The notes: generated from the letters alone by a model not told the origin. A DNA stretch of 64,000 nt from Acutalibacter sp. (GCA_020025775.1 JAHHRN010000001.1:354039-418038), one strand, 5' to 3'; counted from the stretch's first letter, positions 25,720 through 34,332 are shown. Numbers and translations: made by a program.

Positions 25720-26067
25720 ATGACAAGACGCATCACACATAAGGGCATAAAATTCGGCGCAACGGCGGCCTATTTGATTTTAGTAGGTGTGCTTTCTTAT
25801 TTTTCTGTGCCGTGCCTGTTTAAAACGTTCCTCGGCATCCCCTGTCCCGGCTGTGGGATGACAAGAGCGTATTTAAGTCTTTTGCATCTCGATTTCGCGG
25901 CGGCGTTTTCGTTCCACCCGATGTTTTGGTCGGTGCCGATTCTCTATCTTTACATTCTCTATGACGGCAGGCTGTTTCAAAACAAACGCCTCAATACGGG
26001 CGTTCTGCTGGCGATAGGGCTTGGTTTTTTAGCATCGTATATCCGAGCACTTGTGCTCTTTATTTAA
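25720..26067 (+). CDS. DUF2752 small membrane protein
   Basis: A 115-residue protein with three membrane helices (about 12-32, 65-85, 95-114). The family signature is clear: CPGCGMTRAYLSLLHLDFAA, that is C-P-G-C-G-x-T-R-A, followed by FHPMFW. DUF2752 proteins are widespread in bacteria and have no established function; the Cys pair could bind metal or undergo oxidation. A GGGAGG stands about 13 bases before the ATG, a slightly long spacer. Followed by the TM2 protein gene. Confidence 0.88.
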   Translation: MTRRITHKGIKFGATAAYLILVGVLSYFSVPCLFKTFLGIPCPGCGMTRAYLSLLHLDFAAAFSFHPMFWSVPILYLYILYDGRLFQNKRLNTGVLLAIGLGFLASYIRALVLFI

Positions 26068-26106
26068 TTATGAAAAGTATTTTGGAAATACTGGGAGGTA
26101 TTTTTT

Positions 26107-26499
26107 ATGTTTTGTAGAAATTGCGGTCATCAAATGGATAATGCAGCAGCCGTTTGCGTAAATTGCGGCGTTGCAGCAGGTCAAGGCACAAACTTCTGCC
26201 CGAATTGCGGCACACCCTCTGCCCCTGGTGCAACCTTCTGCACCCAGTGCGGCGTAGCTTTACCGCAGCCCATTCCGGCAGGTCAGCAGAAATCGAAGCT
26301 CGTAGCAGGTCTTCTCGGCATTTTCCTCGGCGGTTGGGGTGTACACAACTTCTACCTCGGCTATACCGGCAAGGCGATTGCCCAGATTCTTTTAACCTTC
26401 TGCTTCGGCGCAGGCGCTGTTTGGGGCTTCATTGAGGGTATTTTGATTTTAACCGGCAACATCAACAAGGATGCTAACGGTATTCCGCTTAAAGAGTAA
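26107..26499 (+). CDS. Zinc-ribbon TM2-domain membrane protein
   Basis: A 130-residue protein. Residues 1-55 hold two zinc ribbons, CRNCGHQMDNAAAVCVNCG and FCPNCG...FCTQCG. Residues 62-125 are a TM2 domain: KSKLVAGLLGIFLGGWGVHNFYLGYTGKA, with two membrane helices and the G-HNFYLG turn. Proteins of this build are common in Firmicutes, and their role is unknown. CTGGGAGGT is the ribosome binding site. The next gene, 29 bp downstream, also starts with a zinc ribbon. Confidence 0.9.
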   Translation: MFCRNCGHQMDNAAAVCVNCGVAAGQGTNFCPNCGTPSAPGATFCTQCGVALPQPIPAGQQKSKLVAGLLGIFLGGWGVHNFYLGYTGKAIAQILLTFCFGAGAVWGFIEGILILTGNINKDANGIPLKE

Positions 26500-26528
26500 T
26501 TCTCTGGCTTTAGAGAGGGGGCTTTTGC

Positions 26529-27503
26529 ATGGCAAAAATCTGCTTGCACTGTAATACAAAGGTGCAGGATAACGCCAACTTTTGTCCGACTTGCGGGCAA
26601 ATAGCGTTTCGACCTATGCGACCCGAAGAGGAATTTTATAATCAGCCGCCCACAGGGGCAGGTGCGCCCGTACAAGGTGCGCCGAACTGGCAGGCACCAC
26701 CGAATGGGCAAATGCCTTATGGCACACCACCTTATGCACCGCCGGTGCAAAAGCAGAAAAAACAGATGCAGTGGTGGCAGATTTTGCTGATTGTAATTTC
26801 TAGCTTTTTGGTTATCTTTTTGATACATTTGGTTTTTGTCATCGCCACGACAGCTTGGAGCTTTAAAATTTTGGACCGCATTGAGTCGGAGGTTCAGGCT
26901 GAGGATGTTCTGCCGGGGACAGCTGTTCCGGAGCGACCGGATGCGTCGGAATTCCCTATTGTGGGAGATTTAGAATCCATGTACGGTGGCAACAGCACAT
27001 CCGATATGCCCTATACAAAGGGCAAAATGCGAAACGGCATCTATGAAAATGTGTGGGCAAATTTGCGGCTTTGTATTCCGGAGGGCTGGCGAGAGGGCAC
27101 AGCGGAGGAATATGCCGCTTATGCGAGCCATGAAAAAACGGAAGTCGGCTTTTTGGCGGTTAATAAAAAAACCGGTCAGCACCTTCTTTTGACCTTTACA
27201 GATATGGAAATGGAACCGAGCGTGGATAATGACCAGTTTCTCGAGGTCTATTTGCAGAACGTGCTCGAGAGAGCGAAAAAAGCATTCGAGGCAAACGGTG
27301 TGGCATACCGAGAGAGTGCCGGTCCGCCGACAGTAATCGGTGGCAAATATTATCGCTCTGCCAGACTGGATTTGGATGATAAAGGTCTTACTCAGAGCTA
27401 TCATGTACGTATGCTCGACGGCTATATAATTACCTTTTGCATCACCACAACAGAGGGAGAAGATGCTTCCGATATTTTAGACTTGGTGGAAACTATACAA
27501 TAA
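26529..27503 (+). CDS. Zinc-ribbon membrane protein with extracytoplasmic domain, unknown function
   Basis: A 324-residue protein. An N-terminal zinc ribbon (CLHCNTKVQDNANFCPTCG) is followed by a Pro/Gly/Gln-rich linker (residues 35-80), one membrane helix (about 84-112) and an extracytoplasmic alpha/beta domain of about 200 residues. The last part, with RSARLDLDDKGLTQSYHVRM and ITFCITT, resembles small lipoprotein-like domains that read stress or carry ligands, but I cannot name it. Probably co-transcribed with the TM2 gene; a terminator follows. Confidence 0.75.
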   Translation: MAKICLHCNTKVQDNANFCPTCGQIAFRPMRPEEEFYNQPPTGAGAPVQGAPNWQAPPNGQMPYGTPPYAPPVQKQKKQMQWWQILLIVISSFLVIFLIHLVFVIATTAWSFKILDRIESEVQAEDVLPGTAVPERPDASEFPIVGDLESMYGGNSTSDMPYTKGKMRNGIYENVWANLRLCIPEGWREGTAEEYAAYASHEKTEVGFLAVNKKTGQHLLLTFTDMEMEPSVDNDQFLEVYLQNVLERAKKAFEANGVAYRESAGPPTVIGGKYYRSARLDLDDKGLTQSYHVRMLDGYIITFCITTTEGEDASDILDLVETIQ

Positions 27504-27518
27504 AATCACAGAATAACG

Positions 27519-27552
27519 AAACAGCCGCAGATTTTTCTGCGGCTGTTTTTTT
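27519..27552. terminator. Bidirectional terminator
   Basis: AACAGCCGCAGA / TCTGCGGCTGTT with a short T loop and a T run. It closes the zinc-ribbon gene and, on the other strand, the HATPase-like gene whose stop is at its edge. Confidence 0.85.
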
Positions 27553-28264
27553 AAGGCAATAAGGCAGTGTAAAGCACCGAAAAGCGGTCGGATAAAAGCT
27601 CGTCAAAGGTTTCCGGCGTGTAGGACGGTAAGGCTTCACAAGGGACTTTTGGCAAACAGAGCAGGAAGGCGTTTTCGCTTTCCGTTGTCCGAAACAGCAG
27701 CTGACCGCCGTGTAGCTTCGCGGCACGCAGGCAGTAGGCGAGGGGACTGCCTACCTGTTCTAATTCGGCTTCAAACTTCTCTTTGGAAAAAGAAAAATCC
27801 CCTGCAACGGCAAGCAGAAAATATGTCTTTTTTTCTTGCAGTCGAAGGCAGAGATTTGCTTCTTCACAAGCGTGCAAGGCTTCGGAAAGCAGATTCAAAA
27901 TCGCCCAGCGCAAGACGCGCGGTGCGGCGGCGATTTCCGCATGCCCTGTGCCCGAATAGAGAATACTGCCCGTCGGTGTGCATAAATCTGTCGAAAAAGC
28001 GAGGTCGCTGCAAAGCGAAGAAAGCGAAAAGTGAAACAGCGGTGCATCCTTCGGAAATGCTTCCCGATTATAATATTTTTTACAAAGTGCCAAAAGCGAA
28101 AGATATTCTTCGCTCGGCAGAGCAAAAACCGAGGCGTCGGGAAAAAGTGCAGTGGCGCATTCCTGCACCGCATTGCGAAATTCGGCTTCACTCATTTGAA
28201 AAAGTGGTACTTCAATGGAATTTTTATTTTCCTTTAATAAAGAAAAAAGACGATTGTGCGACAT
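27551..28264 (-). CDS. Degenerate histidine-kinase-like (HATPase) protein
   Basis: A 237-residue protein; the ATG at 28264 has CGGAGGAG upstream, while the frame opens earlier without a site. The C-terminal half follows the HATPase_c layout: LRWAILNLLSEALHACEEA in the place of the N box, and GGQLLFRTTESENAFLLCLP at the end. The G1 and G2 glycine motifs needed for ATP binding are poor, and the N-terminal half has no clear phospho-acceptor His. It may be an anti-sigma or phospho-relay relic, or a regulator that lost ATP binding. It has no partner response regulator nearby. Confidence 0.5.
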   Translation of the reverse strand: MSHNRLFSLLKENKNSIEVPLFQMSEAEFRNAVQECATALFPDASVFALPSEEYLSLLALCKKYYNREAFPKDAPLFHFSLSSLCSDLAFSTDLCTPTGSILYSGTGHAEIAAAPRVLRWAILNLLSEALHACEEANLCLRLQEKKTYFLLAVAGDFSFSKEKFEAELEQVGSPLAYCLRAAKLHGGQLLFRTTESENAFLLCLPKVPCEALPSYTPETFDELLSDRFSVLYTALLP

Positions 28265-28447
28265 GACTCCTCCGAAAATACGAATGAATTTGAAAACTTG
28301 GGGAAAGCTATTTCGCAAGGCAAACGGATAACACATGCAAAATTTTCAAAAACTATAGGTATATTGTCTCCTTTCGCGCAATAAATATGCAGATTTTGGG
28401 CAGTGTGACAAAGATTTCACAACTTCGTAAAATTTTTAGAAAAAATC

Positions 28448-28476
28448 TTGCAAAATTTTGCATTTCGTTATAAAAT
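28448..28476 (+). promoter_or_regulatory. Promoter of the glyceraldehyde-3-phosphate dehydrogenase gene
   Basis: TTGCAA (28448-28453) and TAAAAT (28471-28476) are separated by 17 bp, about 45 bp before the ATG. Confidence 0.55.
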
Positions 28477-28521
28477 GATACTTGCAGAAAATTGAAAAAT
28501 TATTTTTTGGAGGTAATTCCT

Positions 28522-29559
28522 ATGTCAGTTAAAGTAGCTATCAATGGTTTCGGCCGTATCGGTCGTCTCGCATTCAGACAGATGTTCGGCGCAGAAGGCT
28601 ATGACGTTGTTGCAATCAACGACCTCACAAAGCCCTCCATGCTTGCTGATCTTCTCAAGTATGATACCGCTCAGGGCGGTTACTGCGGCAAAATCGGTGA
28701 GAATCTTCACACCGTTTCCGCTGATGACGAAGCAGGTACTCTTACCGTAGACGGCAAGACCCTCACCATTTATGCAAAGGCTAACGCTGCTGAGCTTCCT
28801 TGGGGCGAAATCGGCGTTGACGTTGTTCTCGAGTGCACAGGCTTCTACACTTCTAAAGAGAAGAGCATGGCTCACATCGAAGCTGGCGCAAAGAAGGTTG
28901 TTATTTCTGCTCCCGCAGGCAGCGACCTCAAGACCATCGTTTACTCCGTAAACGAAAAGACCCTTACTGCTGATGACCAGATCATCTCCGCAGCATCCTG
29001 CACAACCAACTGCTTAGCTCCCATGGCTAAGGCTCTTAACGACTATGCTCCCATTCAGAGCGGTATCATGAGCACCATCCACGCTTACACAGGCGACCAG
29101 ATGATCCTCGACGGCCCGCACAGAAAGGGCGACCTTCGTCGTGCTCGTGCTGGCGCTGCTAACATCGTTCCGAACTCCACCGGTGCTGCTAAGGCAATCG
29201 GCCTTGTTATTCCGGAACTCAACGGCAAACTCATCGGTTCTGCTCAGCGCGTACCGGTTCCGACAGGTTCCACCACCATCCTTACCGCTGTTGTTAAGGG
29301 TGCAGACGTTACTGTTGACGGCATCAACGCAGCTATGAAGGCAGCAGCTTCCGAGAGCTTCGGCTACAACACCGATCCGATCGTTTCTTCCGACGTTATC
29401 GGCATGCGTTTTGGTTCTCTCTTCGATGCAACCCAGACCATGGTTTCCAAGATTGCTGACGACCTTTACGAAGTTCAGGTTGTTTCTTGGTACGACAACG
29501 AGAACTCCTACACCAGCCAGATGGTTAGAACCATTAAGTACTTCGCAGAGCTTGCGTAA
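28522..29559 (+). CDS. gap: Glyceraldehyde-3-phosphate dehydrogenase, type I
   Basis: A 345-residue cytosolic enzyme of glycolysis that makes 1,3-bisphosphoglycerate. The ATG at 28522 follows TTGGAGGT; the frame opens 30 bases earlier without a site. It has VAINGFGRIGRLAFR (NAD binding), the catalytic ASCTTNCLAP, TIHAYTGDQM, RRARAGAANIVPNSTGAAKA and WYDNENSYTSQMV. Codon use is strongly biased, as expected for a highly expressed gene. A single-gene unit with its own promoter and terminator. Confidence 0.97.
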   Translation: MSVKVAINGFGRIGRLAFRQMFGAEGYDVVAINDLTKPSMLADLLKYDTAQGGYCGKIGENLHTVSADDEAGTLTVDGKTLTIYAKANAAELPWGEIGVDVVLECTGFYTSKEKSMAHIEAGAKKVVISAPAGSDLKTIVYSVNEKTLTADDQIISAASCTTNCLAPMAKALNDYAPIQSGIMSTIHAYTGDQMILDGPHRKGDLRRARAGAANIVPNSTGAAKAIGLVIPELNGKLIGSAQRVPVPTGSTTILTAVVKGADVTVDGINAAMKAAASESFGYNTDPIVSSDVIGMRFGSLFDATQTMVSKIADDLYEVQVVSWYDNENSYTSQMVRTIKYFAELA

Positions 29560-29606
29560 GTTACGGCTTTTAGGATTTCTTCGGAAACAGTCTAAAAGAC
29601 AAATAA

Positions 29607-29640
29607 AAACAGGGTACGGATTTTCCGTACCCTGTTTTTT
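29607..29640 (+). terminator. Terminator of gap
   Basis: AAACAGGGTACGGA / TCCGTACCCTGTTT with a T run of six. Confidence 0.88.
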
Positions 29641-29786
29641 GTTGCTTTGATTATAAAAAGATAAGCGTAGGGGCGGATAGCATACGACCGCAACAAGGCA
29701 TACGACTTTTCATTTAGAAAAACAGATTTGACAAACAGTGCTGAATCGGGTATAGTGAGAGAAAAGAACAGCGGGGGGAAATAACG

Positions 29787-30452
29787 ATGAAGCAAACAAA
29801 GAAAAGAAAGATAGCTTGGGGCACTGTAATCGGTGTGGTGATTTTAGCTGTTTTAAGTATAGCTTTTGTACAGCTCTATCATCAAGCCAAGGCAAACCGA
29901 GCGGCAGAAATTTATGAACAAACGCAGGATTTGCATATAGCCGTGGAAGGCTTTAACCATGCGAATGCCTGCTTCTTTGCGACAAAACAAGTGCAGAACA
30001 ATATCTTGCTGTTTGCAAAGGGCTTTGCGGAAGATGAAAATATAAAAAACGAATATGTGCATATTGAAATTTATAAGGATTTGAAAAGCACAGAAAACCT
30101 TTCGTTTATTATGCAAGCTGCCTATTTGCAATATCTGTTAGGCTATGGTCAATATGATATGTATCAGGCACAGTTTAAAACTTATTTCAGTGCATACGAT
30201 ATAGGATATCGGTCTATGCTCATAAATTGGCTCGCGGATAAGAAAATGCTGGAAAGCGCACGCGGAGATGAAATTTATAACGCCATTTCAGAAGGACTCT
30301 TAAAGCTTGCCGAAGCGCAGGAGCAGGAAATGGATAAAGCTTCTATGTATACTTTTTTATCTGTGTTTTGTGACTTAGCGGGCAATGAATCGGATAAAAT
30401 CACTTATTTGCAAAAGGCAGAAGAACTCAAAAAAATTGCAATAAAAAAATAA
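29787..30452 (+). CDS. Membrane-anchored helical protein, unknown function
   Basis: A 221-residue protein with a basic N-terminus, one membrane helix (about 10-32) and an extracytoplasmic or peripheral all-helical domain of about 190 residues. The helix pattern, with AAYLQYLLGYGQYDMYQAQF and ITYLQKAEELKK at the end, resembles tetratricopeptide-like repeats. A GCGGGGGG box lies 9 bases before the ATG. It is monocistronic, with a terminator just after the stop. No function can be assigned. Confidence 0.65.
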   Translation: MKQTKKRKIAWGTVIGVVILAVLSIAFVQLYHQAKANRAAEIYEQTQDLHIAVEGFNHANACFFATKQVQNNILLFAKGFAEDENIKNEYVHIEIYKDLKSTENLSFIMQAAYLQYLLGYGQYDMYQAQFKTYFSAYDIGYRSMLINWLADKKMLESARGDEIYNAISEGLLKLAEAQEQEMDKASMYTFLSVFCDLAGNESDKITYLQKAEELKKIAIKK

Positions 30453-30456
30453 AACA

Positions 30457-30490
30457 GCCCCGAACCATATACAATGGCTCGGGGACTTTT
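30457..30490 (+). terminator. Terminator after the helical membrane protein gene
   Basis: CCCCGA-CC / GG-TCGGGG stem followed by ACTTTTA, 5 bp after the stop codon. Confidence 0.7.
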
Positions 30491-30508
30491 ATATTCTGGA
30501 CTGTTGCA

Positions 30509-30550
30509 AGTGCATGGGGGCGGATATTATCCACCCCTACGGGTGCACTT
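30509..30550. repeat. Palindromic intergenic repeat (GGGGGCGGATA type)
   Basis: AAGTGCA...TGCACTT encloses GGGGCGGATA-TTATCC-CCCC, a nearly perfect 42-bp palindrome. A related word, GTAGGGGCGGATAGCATACG, occurs at 29670-29689. This looks like a dispersed short palindromic element of the genome. Confidence 0.55.
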
Positions 30551-30599
30551 TAAGCTGCCTGCCGAAACAGAAAAGCAAAAACCGAAAAATCTACATCAA

Positions 30600-30634
30600 A
30601 AAAGGACTTCCGATTTGCATCGAAAGTCCTTTTA
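30600..30634. terminator. Terminator before the GGGtGRT gene end
   Basis: AAAGGACTT-CGAT / ATCG-AAGTCCTTT around a GCA loop, with A and T runs on opposite sides, so it works on both strands. It serves the minus-strand pair ending at 30661. Confidence 0.8.
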
Positions 30635-30660
30635 TTTATGCGTTAGAAAGGTGTTTTAAC

Positions 30661-31671
30661 TTAAGCCTTTAAAGCTTCTTCAACTGCAACTGCGCAAGCA
30701 ACGGTAGCACCAACCATCGGGTTGTTACCCATACCGATAAGACCCATCATTTCAACGTGAGCCGGAACGGAGGAAGAACCTGCGAACTGAGCGTCACCGT
30801 GCATTCTGCCCATGGTATCAGTTAAACCATAGGAAGCGGGGCCTGCTGCCATGTTGTCGGGATGAAGGGTTCTGCCTGTGCCGCCGCCGGAAGCAACGGA
30901 GAAGTACGGAACACCGTTTTCAATAGCCCATTTCTTGTAAGTGCCTGCAACCGGATGCTGGAAGCGGGTCGGGTTGGTGGAGTTACCAGTGATGGAAACG
31001 TCAACGCCTTCGTGCTTCATGATAGCAACACCTTCGTTAACATCGTTTGCGCCGTAGCACTTAACAGCAGCTCTTTCACCTTCAGAGTAAGGTGTTTCGC
31101 TGACGATGGTTAACTCGCCGGTGTAGTAGTTGTAGTCAGTCTTTACATAGGTAAAGCCGTTGATTCTGGAAATGATCATTGCAGCGTCCTTGCCGAGACC
31201 GTTAAGGATAACGTGAAGCGGGTTCTTACGAACCTTGTTTGCGGTCTTTGCAATACCGATTGCGCCTTCAGCTGCTGCGAAGGATTCGTGACCTGCAAGG
31301 AATGCGAAGCACTTGGTGTCTTCGTTTAAAAGTCTTGCACCGAGGTTACCGTGGCCAAGACCAACCTGTCTCTGCTCAGCAACAGAACCCGGAACGCAGA
31401 AAGCCTGGAGGCCCTTACCGATAGTAGCTGCTGCATCAGATGCGCTAGCAACGTTTGCTTTGAGAGCAAGAGCAACACCGAGGGTGTAAGCCCAAACTGC
31501 GTTCTCGAAAGCGATGGGCTGAACGCCCTTAACGATTGCTTCTACGTCAATGCCCTTGGAGAGGCATAAATCTCTAGCTGCTTCGAGGCTTTCAATACCG
31601 TTTTCGGCAAGGCAAGCTTCGATTTTAGCCATTCTTCTTTCTTTACCTTCAAAAATTACATCGTTAGCCAT
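30661..31671 (-). CDS. GGGtGRT protein, conserved in anaerobic Firmicutes
   Basis: A 336-residue soluble protein. It contains the name-giving motif SVASGGGTGRTLHPDN and a glycine-rich C-terminus, MGLIGMGNNPMVGATVACAVAV. This family is known as a conserved protein always found beside a NifU-like scaffold, and it has no established biochemical role that I know. Codon bias suggests high expression. It is the second gene of the pair, 15 bp after the NifU-like gene. A link to iron-sulfur cluster or one-carbon/glycine metabolism is only inference. Confidence 0.88.
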   Translation of the reverse strand: MANDVIFEGKERRMAKIEACLAENGIESLEAARDLCLSKGIDVEAIVKGVQPIAFENAVWAYTLGVALALKANVASASDAAATIGKGLQAFCVPGSVAEQRQVGLGHGNLGARLLNEDTKCFAFLAGHESFAAAEGAIGIAKTANKVRKNPLHVILNGLGKDAAMIISRINGFTYVKTDYNYYTGELTIVSETPYSEGERAAVKCYGANDVNEGVAIMKHEGVDVSITGNSTNPTRFQHPVAGTYKKWAIENGVPYFSVASGGGTGRTLHPDNMAAGPASYGLTDTMGRMHGDAQFAGSSSVPAHVEMMGLIGMGNNPMVGATVACAVAVEEALKA

Positions 31672-31686
31672 TGTGAATTCCCCTCC

Positions 31687-32382
31687 TTATTCTTCACGAG
31701 GGTCAATGTACTTTGCAGCGTCTGCAAAGCGACCGTATGAACCCGTATTGTTCTTTAATGCTTCGTCAGCCGGAACGCCGTGACGGATGTCCTCGAGCAT
31801 CTTGCCGAGCTTAACGAACTCATAACCGATAACTTCGTCATTAGCATCGAGAGCCATTCTGGTGACATAGCCTTCTGCCATTTCCATGTAACGAACGCCC
31901 TTTGCCTTGGTGGAGAACATAGTACCAACCTGAGAGCGGAGACCCTTACCAAGGTCTTCAAGACCAGCGCCGATAACAAGACCGTCTTCAGAGAAAGCGG
32001 ACTGAGATCTACCGTAAGCGAGCTGCTTGAAGATTTCACGCATTGCAACGTTGATAGCGTCGCAAACGAGGTCGGTGTTGAGGCACTCTAAGAGTGTCTT
32101 GCCGGGAAGAATCTCAGCAGCCATAGCTGCGGAGTGAGTCATACCGGAGCAACCGAGGGTTTCAACGAGAGCTTCCTCTACGATGCCGTTCTTTACGTTA
32201 AGGGTAAGTTTGCAAGCGCCCTGCTGGGGTGCGCACCAACCAATACCGTGAGAGAAACCGGAAATATCTTTGATTTCGTATGCCTTTACCCATTTGCCCT
32301 CTTCGGGAATAGGTGCCGGACCGTGATGCGGGCCTTTGGCAACGCAGCACATTTTTTCAACTTCTTGAGAATAGTTAGCCAA
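31687..32382 (-). CDS. NifU-like iron-sulfur cluster scaffold protein
   Basis: A 231-residue protein related to the N-terminal IscU/NifU domain. Conserved cysteines are in GIGWCAPQQGACK and in TLGCSGMTHSAAMAAEILPGKTL, and a third probably at LVCDAI; these would hold a transient Fe-S cluster. It is longer than IscU, with a C-terminal extension of about 100 residues special to the type that partners GGGtGRT. It is the first gene of this two-gene operon under its own promoter. Confidence 0.85.
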   Translation of the reverse strand: MANYSQEVEKMCCVAKGPHHGPAPIPEEGKWVKAYEIKDISGFSHGIGWCAPQQGACKLTLNVKNGIVEEALVETLGCSGMTHSAAMAAEILPGKTLLECLNTDLVCDAINVAMREIFKQLAYGRSQSAFSEDGLVIGAGLEDLGKGLRSQVGTMFSTKAKGVRYMEMAEGYVTRMALDANDEVIGYEFVKLGKMLEDIRHGVPADEALKNNTGSYGRFADAAKYIDPREE

Positions 32383-32415
32383 GTTAAAAAACTCCTTTCA
32401 TTTCAAACTGCAATT

Positions 32416-32444
32416 ATTATACAATTTTATAGGAAAATTATCAA
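32416..32444 (-). promoter_or_regulatory. Promoter of the NifU-like/GGGtGRT operon
   Basis: On the minus strand TTGATA (32439-32444) and a consensus TATAAT (32416-32421) are 17 bp apart, about 33 bp before the ATG. Confidence 0.75.
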
Positions 32445-32463
32445 TAGAAAATTTGACAATATC

Positions 32464-32718
32464 CTACGAGTTTGCGGAAAAATATTGTCCGTTTTTGTGA
32501 TAAATCCGTCTTGTGGCTTTGTTTTCGTAGTATTTTGACAGCGCCGCCGCCGTGGTACGGACATCTCTTCGCATTTCATAGAGGCAGGAAAGGCGCCGAT
32601 AGGCTTCGTGCTTTTGCTCGCCGGAAAGCGTCTTGGCGTAAGGCAGATAGCTGTCGATTTGCCGTGTTAATTTGGCTTCTTCTTTTAAGTATTCCCTCGA
32701 AAGTTCCTGTAAAGTCAT
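32464..32718 (-). CDS. Small coiled-coil protein of unknown function
   Basis: An 84-residue soluble protein with GAGGGG before the ATG. Residues 1-65 form a charged helix pair with a LYEMRRDVRTTAAALSKYYE segment; such small helical proteins ending in K-YY-like motifs occur in Clostridia genomes and prophages. It has no membrane segment or enzyme motif. It sits upstream of the GGGtGRT pair, but that pair has its own promoter. Confidence 0.6.
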   Translation of the reverse strand: MTLQELSREYLKEEAKLTRQIDSYLPYAKTLSGEQKHEAYRRLSCLYEMRRDVRTTAAALSKYYENKATRRIYHKNGQYFSANS

Positions 32719-32937
32719 AGTACCCCTCTTTTCCTGATTTTCCTGTGCAGATTATGTGCTGTTTTATTTCCTAATCGTAGCGAATTCAGTGTAAAAGCGA
32801 ACATTTGTTCGTGCCTTTATAGTAACAGTTTCGCGAATTTCTGACAAGCAGAAACGGTATTTGAGACCCGAAAAAAGGTCTTGAATATGGGAATTTTAAA
32901 AAATCGAAAATTTTTCTTTGCTTTTCTCGCTGAAGTG

Positions 32938-32946
32938 TGATATAAT
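32938..32946 (+). promoter_or_regulatory. Extended -10 promoter of the rRNA methyltransferase gene
   Basis: TGATATAAT (TG, one base, consensus TATAAT) ends 33 bp before the ATG; no good -35 box is seen at 17 bp. Only the extended -10 supports this call. Confidence 0.5.
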
Positions 32947-32979
32947 GTGGTAATTTATTTTTAGAAGGAGGGACACGAA

Positions 32980-34332
32980 ATGTCCGTTGAGAAAAATCAA
33001 GACATCGAACTTAATATCGAAGCGGTAACCAATCTCGGCAGCGGTGTTGGGCATTATGACGGCATGGCTGTGTTCGTGTCCGGCGGTGTTCCGGGGGATA
33101 CCCTCCTTGTACATATCATCAAGGCAAAAAAGACCTATGCGGTGGGCAAAATCCAACGCATTTTAACGCCTTCCAAAGACAGAATCGAATCCGACTGCCC
33201 GCTGTTCCCGGCGTGCGGTGGCTGTGCGCTGCGCACCCTTTCCTATGAAAAGGAATTAGCCGAAAAGAAACAACAGGTTGAGGATGCATTTTCGCATCTG
33301 GGCGGCGTGGATATGCCTGCCGAGGAAATTCTGTTTGACGAAACCATGCGCTATCGCAACAAGGCGCAGTATCCGGTTTCCGTGGAAAACGGCGAAGTGA
33401 AAATCGGCTTTTATGCGCCCCATTCTCACAGAGTTTTAGATTGCGACGACTGCCTTTTACAGCCGGCGGAATTTAAAGCCATTATCGACATTTTCCGCGC
33501 TTATATTATTGAAAATAAAGTCTCGGTATACGATGCTGTAACCGGGACCGGTCTTGTGCGCCATATTTACCTCAGAAAAGCATTTGCAACGGGCGAGATT
33601 ATGGTGTGTGTTGTTATCAACGGCAACACACTGCCGCAGAGCGAAGTTCTTATAGAGAACTTGCTGAAAGCGGTAAGCTCCATTAAAACAGTCCTTTTCA
33701 ATATTAATAAAGCAAAGACGAACGTCATTTTAGGCAAGGAGACCCAAGTCCTATATGGCGATGGCTTTATTGAGGACGTCCTATGCGGCGTCAGAGTACG
33801 ACTATCCGCACTATCCTTCTATCAGGTCAACCGCGCTATGGCTGAAAAGCTATACCTAAAAGCGGCAGAATTCGCAGGCCTAACCGGCGAAGAAATCCTA
33901 CTAGACCTATACTGCGGTACCGGTACAATCGGACTATCCATGGCAAAATATGCAAAACGCGTCATCGGTGTGGAAATCCTACCCGAAGCAATTCAAGATG
34001 CAAAGAAAAATGCAGAGCAAAACGGCATAGAGAATGCAGAATTTTACTGCGGCGATGCCAAATTTGCTCTTAAACGTTTAGAAGAAGAGAAGCTAAGCCC
34101 CAATGTGGTTCTGCTAGATCCACCCAGAAAGGGTTGCGATGCGGCGGTTTTAGAAACCGTGGCAGAAATGGCTCCGCAAAAAATCGTTTATATTTCCTGT
34201 GACCCTGCCACGCAGGCGCGGGATACCAAACGACTATGGGAGCTAGGCTACAAGCTGCAGCGACTATGTCCTGCCGACCTATTCCCGAGGACGGCACACG
34301 TGGAGAACGTGGCGCTCTTCCTAAAAGCGTAA
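32980..34332 (+). CDS. rlmD: 23S rRNA (uracil-C5)-methyltransferase, RlmD/RlmCD type
   Basis: A 450-residue S-adenosylmethionine-dependent enzyme that methylates a uracil in 23S rRNA. An N-terminal TRAM domain (residues 5-60) is followed by an iron-sulfur site (CPLFPACGGCALR and CDDC), the central domain and the methyltransferase core: LDLYCGTGTIGLSMA for SAM binding, LLDPPRKGCD, and the catalytic Cys in VYISCDPATQARD. GAAGGAGGG precedes the ATG. Odd feature: from about 33745 to the end, 19 of 25 leucines use CTA, a codon absent from the first half of the gene. Confidence 0.93.
   Translation: MSVEKNQDIELNIEAVTNLGSGVGHYDGMAVFVSGGVPGDTLLVHIIKAKKTYAVGKIQRILTPSKDRIESDCPLFPACGGCALRTLSYEKELAEKKQQVEDAFSHLGGVDMPAEEILFDETMRYRNKAQYPVSVENGEVKIGFYAPHSHRVLDCDDCLLQPAEFKAIIDIFRAYIIENKVSVYDAVTGTGLVRHIYLRKAFATGEIMVCVVINGNTLPQSEVLIENLLKAVSSIKTVLFNINKAKTNVILGKETQVLYGDGFIEDVLCGVRVRLSALSFYQVNRAMAEKLYLKAAEFAGLTGEEILLDLYCGTGTIGLSMAKYAKRVIGVEILPEAIQDAKKNAEQNGIENAEFYCGDAKFALKRLEEEKLSPNVVLLDPPRKGCDAAVLETVAEMAPQKIVYISCDPATQARDTKRLWELGYKLQRLCPADLFPRTAHVENVALFLKA

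Noticed and set aside
27649..28266. 205-codon plus-strand frame opposite the HATPase-like gene
   Set aside because: Strongly Arg/Lys-rich composition typical of an antisense shadow, and no ribosome binding site.
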